Made by a program: the position numbers and the translations under genes
The notes under the pieces: generated by a model
What the model saw: the letters and a program-made list of their open reading frames with translations, nothing else
What the model was told of the DNA's origin: nothing
Database searches by the model: none
In this document: positions 35,058-46,770 of the stretch, piece after piece
How positions within the stretch are numbered: the stretch's first letter is position 1
Layout: every line of letters starts with the position of its first letter
DNA from: Calvatia gigantea
Taxonomy: Eukaryota; Basidiomycota; Agaricomycetes; Agaricales; Lycoperdaceae
Length of the DNA stretch: 64,000 nucleotides
Direction of reading: 5' to 3'
Assembly: GCA_025093985.1 (NCBI GenBank)
Contig: JACAAK010000002.1
Span: 1,674,001-1,738,000, forward strand

Positions 35058-37677
35058 ATGGCACAACCTGGCCAAGATGCAAAGTTCTTCCAAAGGGGGA
35101 AAATCGAGGTACCTCATCGTTGTGAATTGTCGCTATCACTCCGTTAACTATCCTGTTAGGAACTCCGATCGGAACTGCAAGCAGCTGAAACCAAAGACAA
35201 GAAATATGTAAAGAGGAAAACAGTCCTGAAGAGAATAGTTGCTAATATCACGATGGGGAACGACAGTGAGCATTCCGCCGTGACTGCAGTTCAAGTTCTT
35301 ACCCTGACACATCTATCAGTGTCACCTCTTTTCACCGATGTAGTGCAATGCCTCGGGACGCCTTTATTAGAAATCAAGAAAAGTGAGCCACTACATCACT
35401 CAGGTATCCACCCGGGGGTTCTTAGGGCAAATACCAGTGGTGTACCTTTATCTCATCAGCTACGGCCGGTCAAAACCAAATCAGGTCCACCTTGTCATTC
35501 CTTACTTCCTCCAGGTAGGCGTTATGACATTATGACGGAACATCAACTCAAGGTTCGCCAGGATGTAAATGACCGGAATCCCCTTATACGTGCCCTAGCA
35601 ATACGCACCATGTCATACATACCCATTCCCATCGTCACGGAGTCTCTCACAGAAAATCTACGGCATTGCCTGAAAGACCGTGACGCATACGTTCGCAAGA
35701 CAGCTGCTATTTGCGTAGCGAAGCTCTATGCTGCTGATCCAAGAAAAGCGGAGAAGGGAGGATTTGTCGAAATGCTACGGGACCTTATGCTGGATAGTAA
35801 TGCAACCGTCGTAGCAAACGCTGTGGCAGCTCTCTCTGAAATTGGTGACAGGCAAGATGGTGTAATATTCAAGTTGAATCTTGCCACGGCACACAAGTTG
35901 CTCAATGCGTTGGAAGAAAGCTCAGAGTATGTTTCCTCCCGGGGCCACATCGCCAGTTAACCCGTATTTTACAGGTGGGGTCAGATATATATACTAGATT
36001 CTCTACTACGCTACGTTCCAGAGCGCCATGCCGACGCAGAACAAATGGCTGAGCGTATCATCGTTCAATTGCAACATGCCAATGCCGCAGTTGTTCTCAC
36101 CACTGTTAAGGCTCTCCTCTACCTGATGAACTATATGGAAAACCGCAAGTTGATTGAGCACTGCTGCAAGAAGATGGGACCACCCCTCGGTACGTACGGA
36201 GGTTTCTCCCCCTACTATTCATGTTGACTCTTCATTACACACACTAGTGACTCTGTTGTCTTCTGGTCCGGAAGTGCAATACGTGGCCCTCCGAAATATA
36301 TTGTTGATCATTCAACGGCGACCTGCCGTATTGAAGAACGATGTCAAGGTATTCTTCTGCAAGTATAACGATCCGATATACGTGAAACTGGCGAAGCTGG
36401 AAATTATGTATCGTTTGGCCCGCGCAGAAAACGCGAACGAGGTTCTTGCTGAGTTGCAGGAGTGAGTCCGAGTGTCATGTGGGCGTTCCTTTTATTTGAC
36501 AAGTCGCACTCCCAGATATGCGACGGAAGTAGATATTGATTTCGTCCGCAAGGCTGTGCGATCCATAGGCAGGTTGGCCATTAAGGTCGAAGCAGCAGCC
36601 GACAAGAGCATCGAGGTCCTACTAGGCCTACTCGAAACCAAGGTATCCTATGTAGCACAAGAAGCCATCATCGTTATCAAGGATATCTTCAGACGGTACC
36701 CTGGCAAATATGAGGGTATTATACCCACACTCTGCGGCTATCTAGATTTGATAGACGAACCGGAGTCTAAAGCGGCGATCGTTTGGATCCTGGGTCAATA
36801 TGCGAACAGAATTGACAACGCCGATGAACTACTTGATGTGCTCCTGGATGGATTCTTGAACGAAGCAGTCGAGGTTGGTCGCCGTCCATATCTTATTCCG
36901 TGCCAGAAACCCTCAGCATGTTGCAGGTGCAGCTATCCCTGTTAACGGCATCTGTCAAACTCTTCATCTATAAGTCAGGGTCAGAATCCGCGAAAGAACT
37001 TGTGCACAAAGTGCTGAAATGGGCGACGGAGGAGGTAGATAACCCCGACTTACGGGACCGAGGATTCATGTATTGGCGAATGTTGGCCATCAATCCTACT
37101 GTCGCTGGAGAGATCGTACTCGCGGAAAAGCCTCCAATTACGACGGACTCAGATAGAATGGATAGAGGTGCCTTGGACCAACTGTTGCTACATACCGGGA
37201 CGATCAGTAGTATCTATCATAAGAATCCAGAGGTAGGTACGCCCCAAATGCCCAATATGATCAAAACCTAATTTTGTCCCATAGACGTTTATTCGAAATG
37301 CCGTCGGAAAAGCATTGGTGGATAGTCCAGCGCTGAACGCCAACTCCCGTGCAGTCTTGGTCCCACTTCCTCGCCCCCAGCTCCCGAATATGCCAATCAT
37401 GGTCCCTGGACCTGGGCCTCAAGAACCCCAGAAGCAAAAACAGGATCTACCCCCTGTTGCCTCCCTCTCCAAACCACTTCCCCAGCCCGAGGAGGAAGCG
37501 GACGCCGACCATCAGGACCCAGGGGGATCTGATGAAGATGATGTGACCCACCAACCGAAATCTGATGATCCATATTCAAGTCTCGACGACGCGTTCAAGG
37601 ATTACCTGACTGACCAACCCCGACCAATTATCACAACTAACAGACAAAGACATGATGATGAAGATTTGCTGTTTTGA
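35058..37677 (+). CDS. AP-1 adaptor complex beta subunit
   Basis: Large subunit of the clathrin adaptor AP-1 working at the trans-Golgi network and endosomes. The N-terminus ([17 protein letters not shown]) is spliced to [20 protein letters not shown] and [16 protein letters not shown], the canonical adaptin-beta opening. The trunk of ARM-like repeats follows: [56 protein letters not shown] segment ([20 protein letters not shown]), and the dileucine-binding platform region. After [17 protein letters not shown] and [18 protein letters not shown] the protein ends in a Pro/Asp-rich hinge and [11 protein letters not shown], with no appendage ear. A total near 710 aa without ear resembles yeast Apl2. 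Nine or so introns, all in phase; no frame break found. Confidence 0.94.
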
Positions 37678-37761
37678 AGTTGGATCTATGGTTTTGCATC
37701 GCATCACTCTTATATGCCTGCATATCACGGTGAATGTAATATATACCCGGTCGAGAAGCGA

Positions 37762-38759
37762 TCAGACTTCCGACAACGGTCGCAAAGAGTTGTAGTGCTG
37801 TCTGATGATTGAGGTCAGGACCTTAGTGTCAAATTCTAAACTGCTCACCTCTCCCAGTCCATACATTCTCCTGTGGTAACTAAGCCAGACACCATCTTGC
37901 TCCATCGCGCTCTCGCTCTCCGAGTTTCCCGAAGGATGGTGTACAACGACAGGTGGCACACCGCCTTGTACAACATAAATGGGTGTGTTGAAAGCCCGGC
38001 TTAATGCTTGGATTTCAGGCTCTCCTCCCCATACAGCGCTATCGCGAACGGCATGGCAATACAGCTGGAACTGTTGTGGTGACATTAAACCAGCATCCGT
38101 TGCACCAACCGAATCTTCCCCTTCCGTCGAAGGGAGAAAGGGCAAAAAGTCTTCGGCATGCGACTCAATGTAATTGGCTGCCGCTACTCGCGTGGTCGCA
38201 TAAGTCGCCTGGGGACCTGGTAGTTTTCCCAACAATGCAAGTTGGTCTGCCACAGCCGAATATAGACAATGTCCATCTGGATTGATCTAGGAAGTAGGTT
38301 GAGTAGCTGTTAGAGCAAAGGAACCTGACGAAACCAACCTGGGATATTTGACGGCCGTGCTGTTGACAAAGTTTGTTTATGGCTTGTTCCTCGTCTCTTG
38401 CTTCTTTCTCGAGGCGAGCTTGGGCCTCAAGATCGTCCGGCGCAACGATCTGGGCCAAGGCAGCAGCTTTCCTGGCCTATATTCTTCAGTTCAAAGGCTG
38501 CGGAGACAATGATCGAGCTCACCTGCCGCGCCTGAAAGCGATCCTTCGCACTCTGCTTCGACTTCGCCTCTATTTCCTCCGCCTTTCGTTCCAGAACCAC
38601 CCCATTTAACACTTCGGCAGACTCTTGTTGGACCGTCTGGTCTCTGGAGTCGAGTTGTGCGAGAAGATCGTCAACCAAATCGTCGCCCTCGGGGTCCATG
38701 GTAGTAGGTGGTATGGCTGTTGGTGTTGGCTTGCCCTTGCCTCTAGTCTTTTTAGCCAT
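37762..38759 (-). CDS. OTU-domain deubiquitinase, OTUD6-type
   Basis: Cysteine protease of the OTU family that removes ubiquitin; the OTUD6 branch associates with translation initiation in animals. An N-terminal basic and then Glu/Lys/Gln-rich helical region (LDSRDQTVQQESAEVLNG) precedes the OTU domain. The catalytic loop NPDGHCLYSAVADQLAL holds Asp and the nucleophile Cys, and the catalytic His is in the last exon (HYNSLRP). The Cys loop is created by splicing QISQ to INPDG. Downstream features LYCHAVRDSAVWGGEPEIQA and FNTPIYVVQGG match the OTU core, where WGGE is conserved. Three or four short introns splice in phase, with no frame break. It converges with AP-1 beta (84 bases) and diverges from the GDS-like gene (218 bases). 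Confidence 0.92.
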
Positions 38760-38977
38760 TCTGTGGAGTGTAGCGTCAAAGGACTAATGAAGGATTTTCT
38801 CTCCAAAAGGCGATTATGTCAGTTCTGATTGGCCAAATCAATCAATACCGCACAGCCACATTGATCATGACTTCTAGCAAGTCGACCCTGGTAATATTAA
38901 ACTCGTTCAATCGTTTCCCTCATCCAATCGCCCGAATTTTCTTTTATAGGATCGACCTTTCACCGTTCTCACCCACT

Positions 38978-41673
38978 ATGACAGATGTTCCTGCCCTCGA
39001 ACGCCGCCTTTACTATCTCGGCTCCCAAATTGCACGACAGGATGCTGGGGACTCGATTGACTTGCTCTGGAACCAAGTCGAATCAACATCGCAGGTCCTT
39101 GCTGATACCCTCCGGGGTAGGGATGGCCCCGGTGAGCATCCACTATGTGTCCAGGGTGCCCACAGTTGCTAAGGTTGTCTTCTTGCAGTCGACAATCATG
39201 CTGTCCTGGGACAAACATTGCTCGCACAAAGCGTCAAGCTCCTGTTGACCACAGCGCTTGACGATGGCCCCGTCCCAGCTGGTTCGAAAGCCTCTGCCGT
39301 GCTTCAACTCATCCGAGTCGCCGCCAATTTTTGTATTGACAGCAGTTAGTATAAGGATTACCGACACATCTGGTATCCAGTATTCACTCACAGGAAACTC
39401 CGACAGATGAAAACAGATCACAGCTCTTGGAAGCAAGCGTTATTCAGGTCGTGTTGTCGTTACTAGAAGTATACAATGACAAGATCTCCGATACCAGCTC
39501 ACAGCTCGCTGAGCTTTCAAAGTTTGAACTGAAGTTGCTTCGAACGATTCTTGGCGCCCTCTTAAACGCGAGCCTGGGTTATGGTAAGCCGCCTTCCCCG
39601 ATGTGCCTCTCTACGCCGCTTATGATGTAGACGAGATCAAGAATAGACTTAACTCGCTAGAGGCTGGTCAGACGATCTTGAAGCTTGTAACAAAGGTCTA
39701 TCCCGTTGGTGCTTGGGCTCAGATTTCGGTAGATGCACCAGAGAGTATCGAAGAAGAATGGGACCTACGCAGCACGATATCGAGTTGGGGTTGGAGGCTT
39801 GTCTCGGAACTCAGAAATGTAAAAGATGAAGGTACGGGCTAGCGAAAAACGGGTTGCTCTCCTGCTCACGGACCACAGCTGTTCCGAGTTTCGGTGTTGA
39901 TGTTCTCCCACTCCTTACGCCTCCTTTGGCTGCGTTCATCCCGCCATCTAAACCCACGGATAAATCCACCTTAATCGGGACTGCTTCCCTCGTGTCCCTC
40001 GTTGAAAAGGACTTCGACGTCTTAGAAGATGCTTGCACTCTGATTGAATCCCTGACGCTTGATGTCGAAGACTTTCGATTAGCGCTCGCGGGTGGTTCCT
40101 TCTCTCTTGCCGAACACCCGGGCGCTCCATATTTGTCGACAATCCTGGATTTCGTTGAATGGGGGGATTATCCTCCTACTTGGGATAACTCTGAGGTATT
40201 TGATGAAGCTGAACGGCTTCGCAGGAAGAAGGAGTTTGGCATTTGCAAGGCGGCTCTGATAAAAGCCATTGTAGAAGTCGCAGGTGAAGAGAAGAATGCA
40301 AAAATTCTGTGGGATGAGTCAGAGGACCAGCAACCGAAAAGCCCATTTGTCCACCGGATGGTCGGGTGGATTAAGTCTTACACTGAAGAAGTCAATGCCA
40401 CAGAGGCCAAGCCCGGACACGACTTAAGGGATGATTTGGCCATCGCTGCGAGTTTATCGCTCGGCAACCTCTCCCGTCAGCGTGAGTAACCGCTTTGAAC
40501 CTTTCTTGTGTGTTCGGTACTCTTAGACCACGTACCAGCATCTCATGCAACTGTCTTGCTTTCTCCGCCTTATTCACTTGCAAACGTCCTGGCGTCTTCT
40601 TTGTTTTTGTCTCCTGGTACCGACGTCAAGTTGAAGCACGCCATTCTTGGTTTCTTAAAAAATCTCGCTACAGTCGGCAAACCTCTCTCCGACTGTTCAT
40701 AGAAGTCTAGGTGATGCTGGAATCATTCAACGATTGACGGAAAGCGGTGTCTGGGATGAAAGAGCAGGACGTAATGGCAGATGTTGTTCAACTGAATGCC
40801 ATTGGGGTCGTCAAGCACCTCTGCAACGCCGATGGTGAGTCAATTCCAAGCGCAAAGGGTTCACTTGATAACCCGCGAGAGTTAGTGGAACACACTTGCG
40901 CCCTAGTTATTCCCATCCCCGGTTCTTCTACCCCCTCTGGTCTGGAGCAAATCCTTGCGTTGGTGAAACGTACTGATTCCGTCCCCGTCAAGAGTGAAGG
41001 ATCGCGAGTCCTCGTCAACGTTATTAAATCTCTGTGGTCTGTAAAGCCTTCGAACCAGGCGCCATCAGAAGATCGGCAGAAGAACCTCGAAACAGCCACG
41101 AGTTTGGTTTTGACTCAGGATTCCGCTGATGTTCTTGCGACCCTTCTGGGTTGTAGTGGCCGCTACCCGATCCTCGTTAACGAAAGTATACTGGCCCTAA
41201 CGCTACTTTCCATGCACCCCGACGGAGGTATGTCGGATGCAAGTGTGATGAGATCCTGAGCTGAATCTACCCCTACAGGTCCCGTAGTCGTCAAGGGATT
41301 GACTAAGCCAATAAACCAACCTATCTCCTCATCGGGACCGTCTCCTGCTTCTCCAACGAGTGACGTGAGCTCACCTGCCGTCGCGTCACCTATTGCTCGT
41401 TCCCGACTGCATGTCCCACGTCATGCTCTTGACATGCTGGTTTTTGTTTTACGGAACGTCGACAATCCCGCGAATTATCCCATAGAAGCTCGTGTCAATG
41501 TTTGTTCGTTCTTACTCCAGCTCACGAAGCACACGCCCCAGGATGATCTTGCAAAAGTTAAAGACACTGCCAGATCAACGCTAGAAAAACTTTTGCACAG
41601 GCTTCATGGCGCCACGGGTAAAGATGGGATGCTGCGGGATAAAGTTCAGGAAGTTTTATCGGCTTGGGCTTAA
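38978..41673 (+). CDS. Armadillo-repeat SmgGDS (Rap1GDS1)-like protein, frame broken at least twice
   Basis: Helical-repeat protein of the kind that binds small GTPases with polybasic tails. Segments seen in order: RRLYYLGSQIARQDAGDS, then SVKLLLTTALDDGPVPAGSK, then LEASVIQVVLSLLEVYNDK, then DEIKNRLNSLEAGQTILKLV, then MVGWIKSYTEEVNATEAKPG, then DDLAIAASLSLGNLSRQ, then KLKHAILGFLKNLAT, then AIGVVKHLCNAD and, near the end, RVNVCSFLLQLTKHT. The LGNLSR/LKNLA motifs are typical ARM repeat cores. Two extra bases are clear: one in 40682-40695 (before LGDAGIIQRLTESGVWDER) and one at 40767-40768 (before DVMADVVQLNAIGVVKH). A third may lie at the splice junction near 39357-39395, where the donor phase and acceptor phase differ by one. 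GTPase partner unknown. Assigned by family pattern recalled from memory. Confidence 0.7.
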
Positions 41674-41974
41674 TCATCTTTGTATATGAGATACCCTTGT
41701 GCCCAGACTCATTGAGAACCAACATTAACACCCTGAACATTGGTGTGTCCCTTGTCTGAGTTTCAGGTATCTAATTTGTTGTTGGGAATCATGGCCTTTG
41801 CGGCCTCTCCGGTTGATTGAAGTTACCGAACCGGATCCCCAAGGATATCTTGGCAATTTCTGACCCTTTTCGCAGGGAAATACTGTCATTCTCGACCTCT
41901 TCTCCCAGGAAATGCGGTTTGGATCAATATATATCCCTGACCTTCCCCATCCTTCAGCAGAACCGCGGTTCGAC
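41674..41974 (+). other. Short tandem intergenic region before the isomerase gene
   Basis: 301 bases between the GDS-like stop and the isomerase ATG. It must hold the 3' UTR of one and the promoter of the other; no TATA box or further gene was recognised. Confidence 0.35.
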
Positions 41975-43329
41975 ATGGGCGACATCAGCGTTGACATTAG
42001 TGAAGGCATCGCAACCATTCAACTCAACCGTCCCGCAACTTACAACGCACTCATTCCAGAGGGTGTGTAAATGAGGTTACGTCAACTATTAAAGTTGAGC
42101 GCTGCTCAAACAGACTATGATGATTTGGCGAAGGCGCTCAGGCGAATTGATGAACGAGACGACGTGATTGTCACCCTTGTCCAAGGCGAGATACCCCTGC
42201 TCGTGTTCTGACATTCCACATATTCACTCGTGGGTTTCATGTCCAGCAACTGGCAAATGGTTTTGCGCGTGCGTTCTTCCGCCATGACTATGACACTCAA
42301 GTTTTGCTTGCTTTCCTCACGATGCTCGTAGAGGAACGAGTGTCCGGTCCAAGTCCCCCGAGAAAATTCAAGAAAGTATTGGCAATGTGAGGAAGGCTTT
42401 GGTTAACAACGTCGCTCTCTCAACGCTTGACTGTAGCAAGGCAGTACGTCCAAAACCTCACCCCTTTTTGCGATTCACAATATCCCACCGCAAACAGCTG
42501 TATTCGCATCGCAAAATTCTTGTGGTCGCGTTGAATGGGCCAGTTATGGGTATGATGTCAAGCCTTGCCATGTACCTAATAATCAATTCATCGCAGGCAT
42601 CGCTGCGGGTGAGTTTCGGTGATTGTGCGATTTGGAGCATCTGCGGGACCACTGGACAGCACTGTTGGGACTCTTCGACTTCATTTACGCCATGCCCAAT
42701 GTCTGGATGTCTACTCCGTTCACATTTTTGGGTGCGTACCTGGTTCCATCTAGGCATATGCAGCGGTTTTTGAGATCATTGCTGGTAGGAATTGTCGCTG
42801 AAGGCGGAGCTAGCGCCAGTTTTGCCAACCGAAGTGGGTACCTTTCTGATTTGGCCTTGCTTCTAATTAGTATACAGTGGGTGTCGCAAAGGCGAATGAA
42901 ATGTTAATATGGGGAAAGAAGAAGGAGGCGCAAGAGCTGTTAGACTGCGGATTCATCAAGTGCGTGCTGTGCTGCATTTCCAGCTCGCCCTGACTTGGAA
43001 GCTCCGACGACAGCAAGGTCTTCCCTCAGCAGCCGGTGGAATTGTTCCACAAGGAAGTTCGGCAACTCTTGAAAGCCGAACTCGAAGGACTCGATCCCAC
43101 AGCCGTCTTAACTGCGAAGAAGCTTGTCAAGGCAGGGATGAATGATAAGAACGACTTCGATGCCATCAATCTTCGTGAGAGCTATGGTACGTGACTTCGG
43201 GGTTTTAACGTCAACGCTCGGGTATTGATGACAGGGTGCCACCTAGCACAAGCAGAAAGATTCGCAAGTGGTGTACCGTTCGCGCAGTTCGCAAGGATTG
43301 CCAGCAAGGAGATTAGGCATAAATTATGA
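41975..43329 (+). CDS. Peroxisomal delta3,delta2-enoyl-CoA isomerase (crotonase family)
   Basis: Moves double bonds during beta-oxidation of unsaturated fatty acids. About eleven short exons splice to a crotonase fold: DISEGIATIQLNRPATYNAL, the CoA-binding loop TGKWFCAGTSVRS, then ILVVALNGPVMGIAAALLG and FDFIYAMPNVWMSTPFTFLG, then IVAEGGASASFANR, where Glu sits at the isomerase catalytic position (family motif PEGGSS), and a C-terminal helical tail. The last three residues are HKL, a variant PTS1 peroxisome signal, as in yeast Eci1-type enzymes. The intron at 42186-42246 appears to use a GC donor (CAAG|GCGAGA). No frame break found. Start ATG 41975 after an in-frame-free leader; stop TGA 43327-43329. 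Confidence 0.88.
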
Positions 43330-44056
43330 AGATCCGGCCTCTGCACCTCAAACCTATCAAACTCTAGAATACGGTGCCCCGGATAGCCCCCTCAGTGTCA
43401 TAACCACCTGCTGACAATATCACATGAATTTGTTAGTTGGCTCTCTATTACTGTCCTTGCTGATCGGCTAGTTTGTGTGTTGTAAGTTTTCCTTGCCCAT
43501 ACACTGCATGCCCAGTGAATATTCAACGTATGTTGCCCATAATCCTCTGCCAATAATATATGGAACCAAATGTGGAGAATGTTCTGTGCCTGCGCGAATT
43601 CGCAACAAAGCCTCAATTTAGTTGTGAATGTTGTTTAGGGCACAATTTTTTATACAGTGGCTAAGCGGCCAACTTTTGTTGTGACGGCTTTGGATTCCAG
43701 AAAACCTCTGCTAATCTCCACACTCCGCTTATCCACTAGCTATTTATTACGACTTGGTGCCTACTGCCATGCGGTCAGTCAAGTACCGAATCGCCAAGCG
43801 ACAAGTGATGGCACCGATTACCGCTGGATACATTGCTTGGCACTAACTTCACCTGACATCCACGCTCCATGCTTCCACGAATCAATCAATGGCCAAGTAA
43901 ACAAATGGAGTTGCAGAAGCGAGGACGCGTACCTCTCAAGCTGTGCCCAACCTTGTATCCACATAAGAAGTTGCATGCATCTATTCCTAGCGTTCTGGGG
44001 CTCATCTCACCCACCATCTTCTTTTGCCCAGGCGACTTTACCCAGCGCTGCCCCTG
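43330..44056 (+). promoter_or_regulatory. Intergenic and promoter region of the amino-acid permease
   Basis: 727 bases with no gene recognised. The permease ATG at 44057 is preceded by a stretch containing several short C/T-rich tracts (about 44005-44050). No TATA box or nitrogen-control (GATA) cluster is convincing by eye. Confidence 0.35.
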
Positions 44057-46336
44057 ATGTCTGACGAAAAACAGTCCTCGAAAGACCAACAAGTGGATTC
44101 TGTCTCGAGCTATGAGGAACCGACTGAGTACCAGGATCCACCACAGGATGCCACATTACATCGTGGTCTGAAGGCCCGGCAGATATCTATGATAGCGGTA
44201 CTGGCATTTCTTCTTCCCTTCTTGACAAGGTCGTTAATACCTTCGAATAGCTTGGTGGCGCTGTCGGGACTGGTCTTATCATTGGGTCTGGGACTGGTCT
44301 CCGTCGTGGAGGCCCCTTAGGTATGCTGCCCTGTCCGGCGCCGAAAGGGTGGGATGATAAGTTTATATTCAACAGGCCTGGTTTTGGGTTATGCGTTTGT
44401 CGGCTTTGTCTGTTATCTTGTTATGGTCTCTCTCGGAGAAATGGCGTCCTATTTGCCGCACAAAAAAGGTTTTGCTGGATATGCTACCCGATTCGTCGAT
44501 CCTGCCCTTGGTTTTGCCCTGGGTTATAACTATCTCTTCAAATATGTAAGTATTGATAGCGCCCTCATAACCCGTGTAATAATTTGGTGTATTCTTTAGC
44601 TCATCGTCACTCCAAATAACATCAACGCTGCTGGTGTCGTTATACAATATTGGACAAGATCCGTCCATATCGCAGTTTGGATGGGTATGTGCTTTTGTGG
44701 TTCCTCCATCATCACAAGTTCTGAGATCTCGTAGTTATATTTATCGGCGCAAGTACGTCCTATCATCTCCACAGCATTCAGCGCGCCAAATTTGCTTCCT
44801 AGTCTTCGTCGTGAACTTGTTGGGTGTTCGCGTGTTCGGAGAACTTGAATTCTGGTTTTCCAGCATAAAGAGTCAGTTGCATTATGATTTTCATACACGG
44901 GAGCCCTGACAAGGACAAGTTTTGGCTCTGATTGGCCTCTTGTTGATGGGCATTATCATCGACCTTGGTAAATGCGCTAGATGAATACACGGGCGATATA
45001 GTCACTGATCCATTTTCCCTAGGAGGAAACCCGAAACATGATCGAATCGGTTTCAGGTATTGGAGAGATCCTAATGGGCCAATGGGCAAATACTTGATTG
45101 AACAAGTCAAGAATACATCACTGTCTATTTTTCTTGGCTTCTGGGCCACTCTCACCAACGCCCTCTTCGCTTACATTGGCACAGAATTAATCGGCGTAAC
45201 TGTTGGCGAGGTATTTGCGCTTTCGCATAGGATTCAGCATAAAATGACCAGTCCACCTTAGGCCGAAAACCCTCGTAAGAACATCCCTATTGCCATCAGG
45301 AGAACCTTTTGGCGCATACTTGTCTTCTACGTTGGTGGTGTCTTCGTCATTAGCCTCACTGTTCCAAGCACAGATCAGAGCTTATTCGTTGCCACCAAGT
45401 CTAAGACTGGTGCGGCCGCTAGCCCTTTCGTTGTGGCATCAACATTGGTGGGTTTTTCTATCCTCAGAATATCAACCCCCGACCCCTGAACAACCAAACA
45501 TAAATTAGGTTGGGATTCGCGTCCTGAATCATGTTATAAATGCTGCAATTCTTGTTTTCGTCATGAGTGCTGCGAACTCCGATTTGTATATTGGCTCCCG
45601 AACGTTATACGGCCTCGCTGTTGAAGGGAAGGCACCCGCTATCTTCAAGAAGGTCAATCGTATGGGTGTCCCTTGGCCATCTCTGATGCTATGCACGGCG
45701 TTCTGCGGCCTTGTCTTCTTAAACGTTAAATCATCGGGCGCTAAGGGTGAGTCTCAAAGATCTCGTCGACATGGCTAACAAAGTGTCACACAGTGTTTGG
45801 TTGGTTCGTCAATCTTGTGTCGACATTCGGTGCTCTGACCTGGATGTCGATTGTATATTCGCACATGTACGCATCTCCCTCTTCCTTGGTTTCTTTCCCG
45901 ACCAACCTTTTCCTTAGACGCTTCATGAAAGCTCTTAAAGTGAACGGAATGCGAAGGGAAAATCTTCCTTACAAAGCCCCATTTCAACCTTGGGGTGCAT
46001 GGTTCGCACTCATCAGTACCGGTTTCATCACATTCTTTAAAGGCTTTGATACATTCATTCCATGGAACACGGCGAACTTCGTTACGTGAGTCACCTGATG
46101 AAATACCTCGGAGTGGAGTCCTGAAGCGATTCCATAGGAATTATATCGGTATTCCCATCTTCTTTCTTCTTTGGTCAATGTACAAGCTGTTCTACAAGAC
46201 CAAGGTCATTCGATACGATGAAGTAGACCTTGTTAGTGGTCTCAAGACCATTGACGATGAAGAGAAACGATTCCTTGCGCAAGAAGCCGCGAAAGGGCCT
46301 CGCTCGAGGCTCAAAAGGATCTGGGACTCTTTGTAG
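44057..46336 (+). CDS. Amino-acid permease of the fungal YAT/APC family
   Basis: Plasma-membrane proton-coupled amino-acid transporter. The acidic N-terminal tail (MSDEKQSSKDQQVDS) is followed by the signature LKARQISMIALGGAVGTGLI formed across an intron (ISMIA spliced to LGGAVGTG), then LGYAFVGFVCYLVMVSLGEM and ASYLPHKKGFAGYATRFVDP with the family YATRFVDPALGFALGYNY motif. Later membrane segments include VLALIGLLLMGIIIDLG, ALFAYIGTELIGVTVGEAEN-PRKNIP (characteristic of APC permeases) and ILVFVMSAANSDLYIGSRTL. About twelve membrane helices are expected and the C-terminal tail is charged. Roughly twelve introns all splice in phase, so this copy appears intact. Its ER exit would depend on Shr3, which is encoded at 61573-62441 in this window. 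Substrate range cannot be read from the sequence. Confidence 0.93.
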
Positions 46337-46770
46337 ATTACGGCTTTATGCACATGTATTTCTTACCCAGGGGTTCAATTAATTTGATTATCTGGACATT
46401 AGTCATTTCTTTTGACATGACTCTCGTCATCTGTTTCACATCGCATGAGGATAAAGCCCTAATCTTGGTAACCCCCACACCAAGTGATTAGTCAATATCA
46501 CCGGCTTGGTTACTCGTTTGACTGTCGGGAACTCGCAAGCGGTGACAGAATTGATCCACGGGCTGGGAGTGATTAAGAACGCACTATTTCTCTGCTAGGT
46601 GACACTCTTTGCATTTATATCCTTTAAAAGGCGAGTCGCCCGCTGTGATGTGGAAATCACCTCTCGTTTCCATATTACTTGCATCCACTGTGCACTCTTG
46701 TTTAAACATCATCTACACTGCTCAATCTCCTCTCCTTCCCCAAGAACAAGTTCATTTGGGATCTTTGAAT
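46337..46770 (+). promoter_or_regulatory. Intergenic and promoter region of the pirin gene
   Basis: 434 bases. An A/T-rich TTTATATCC and TTTAAAAGG pair at about 46615-46632 could serve as core promoter, 140-155 bases before the ATG. No gene seen. Confidence 0.4.
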
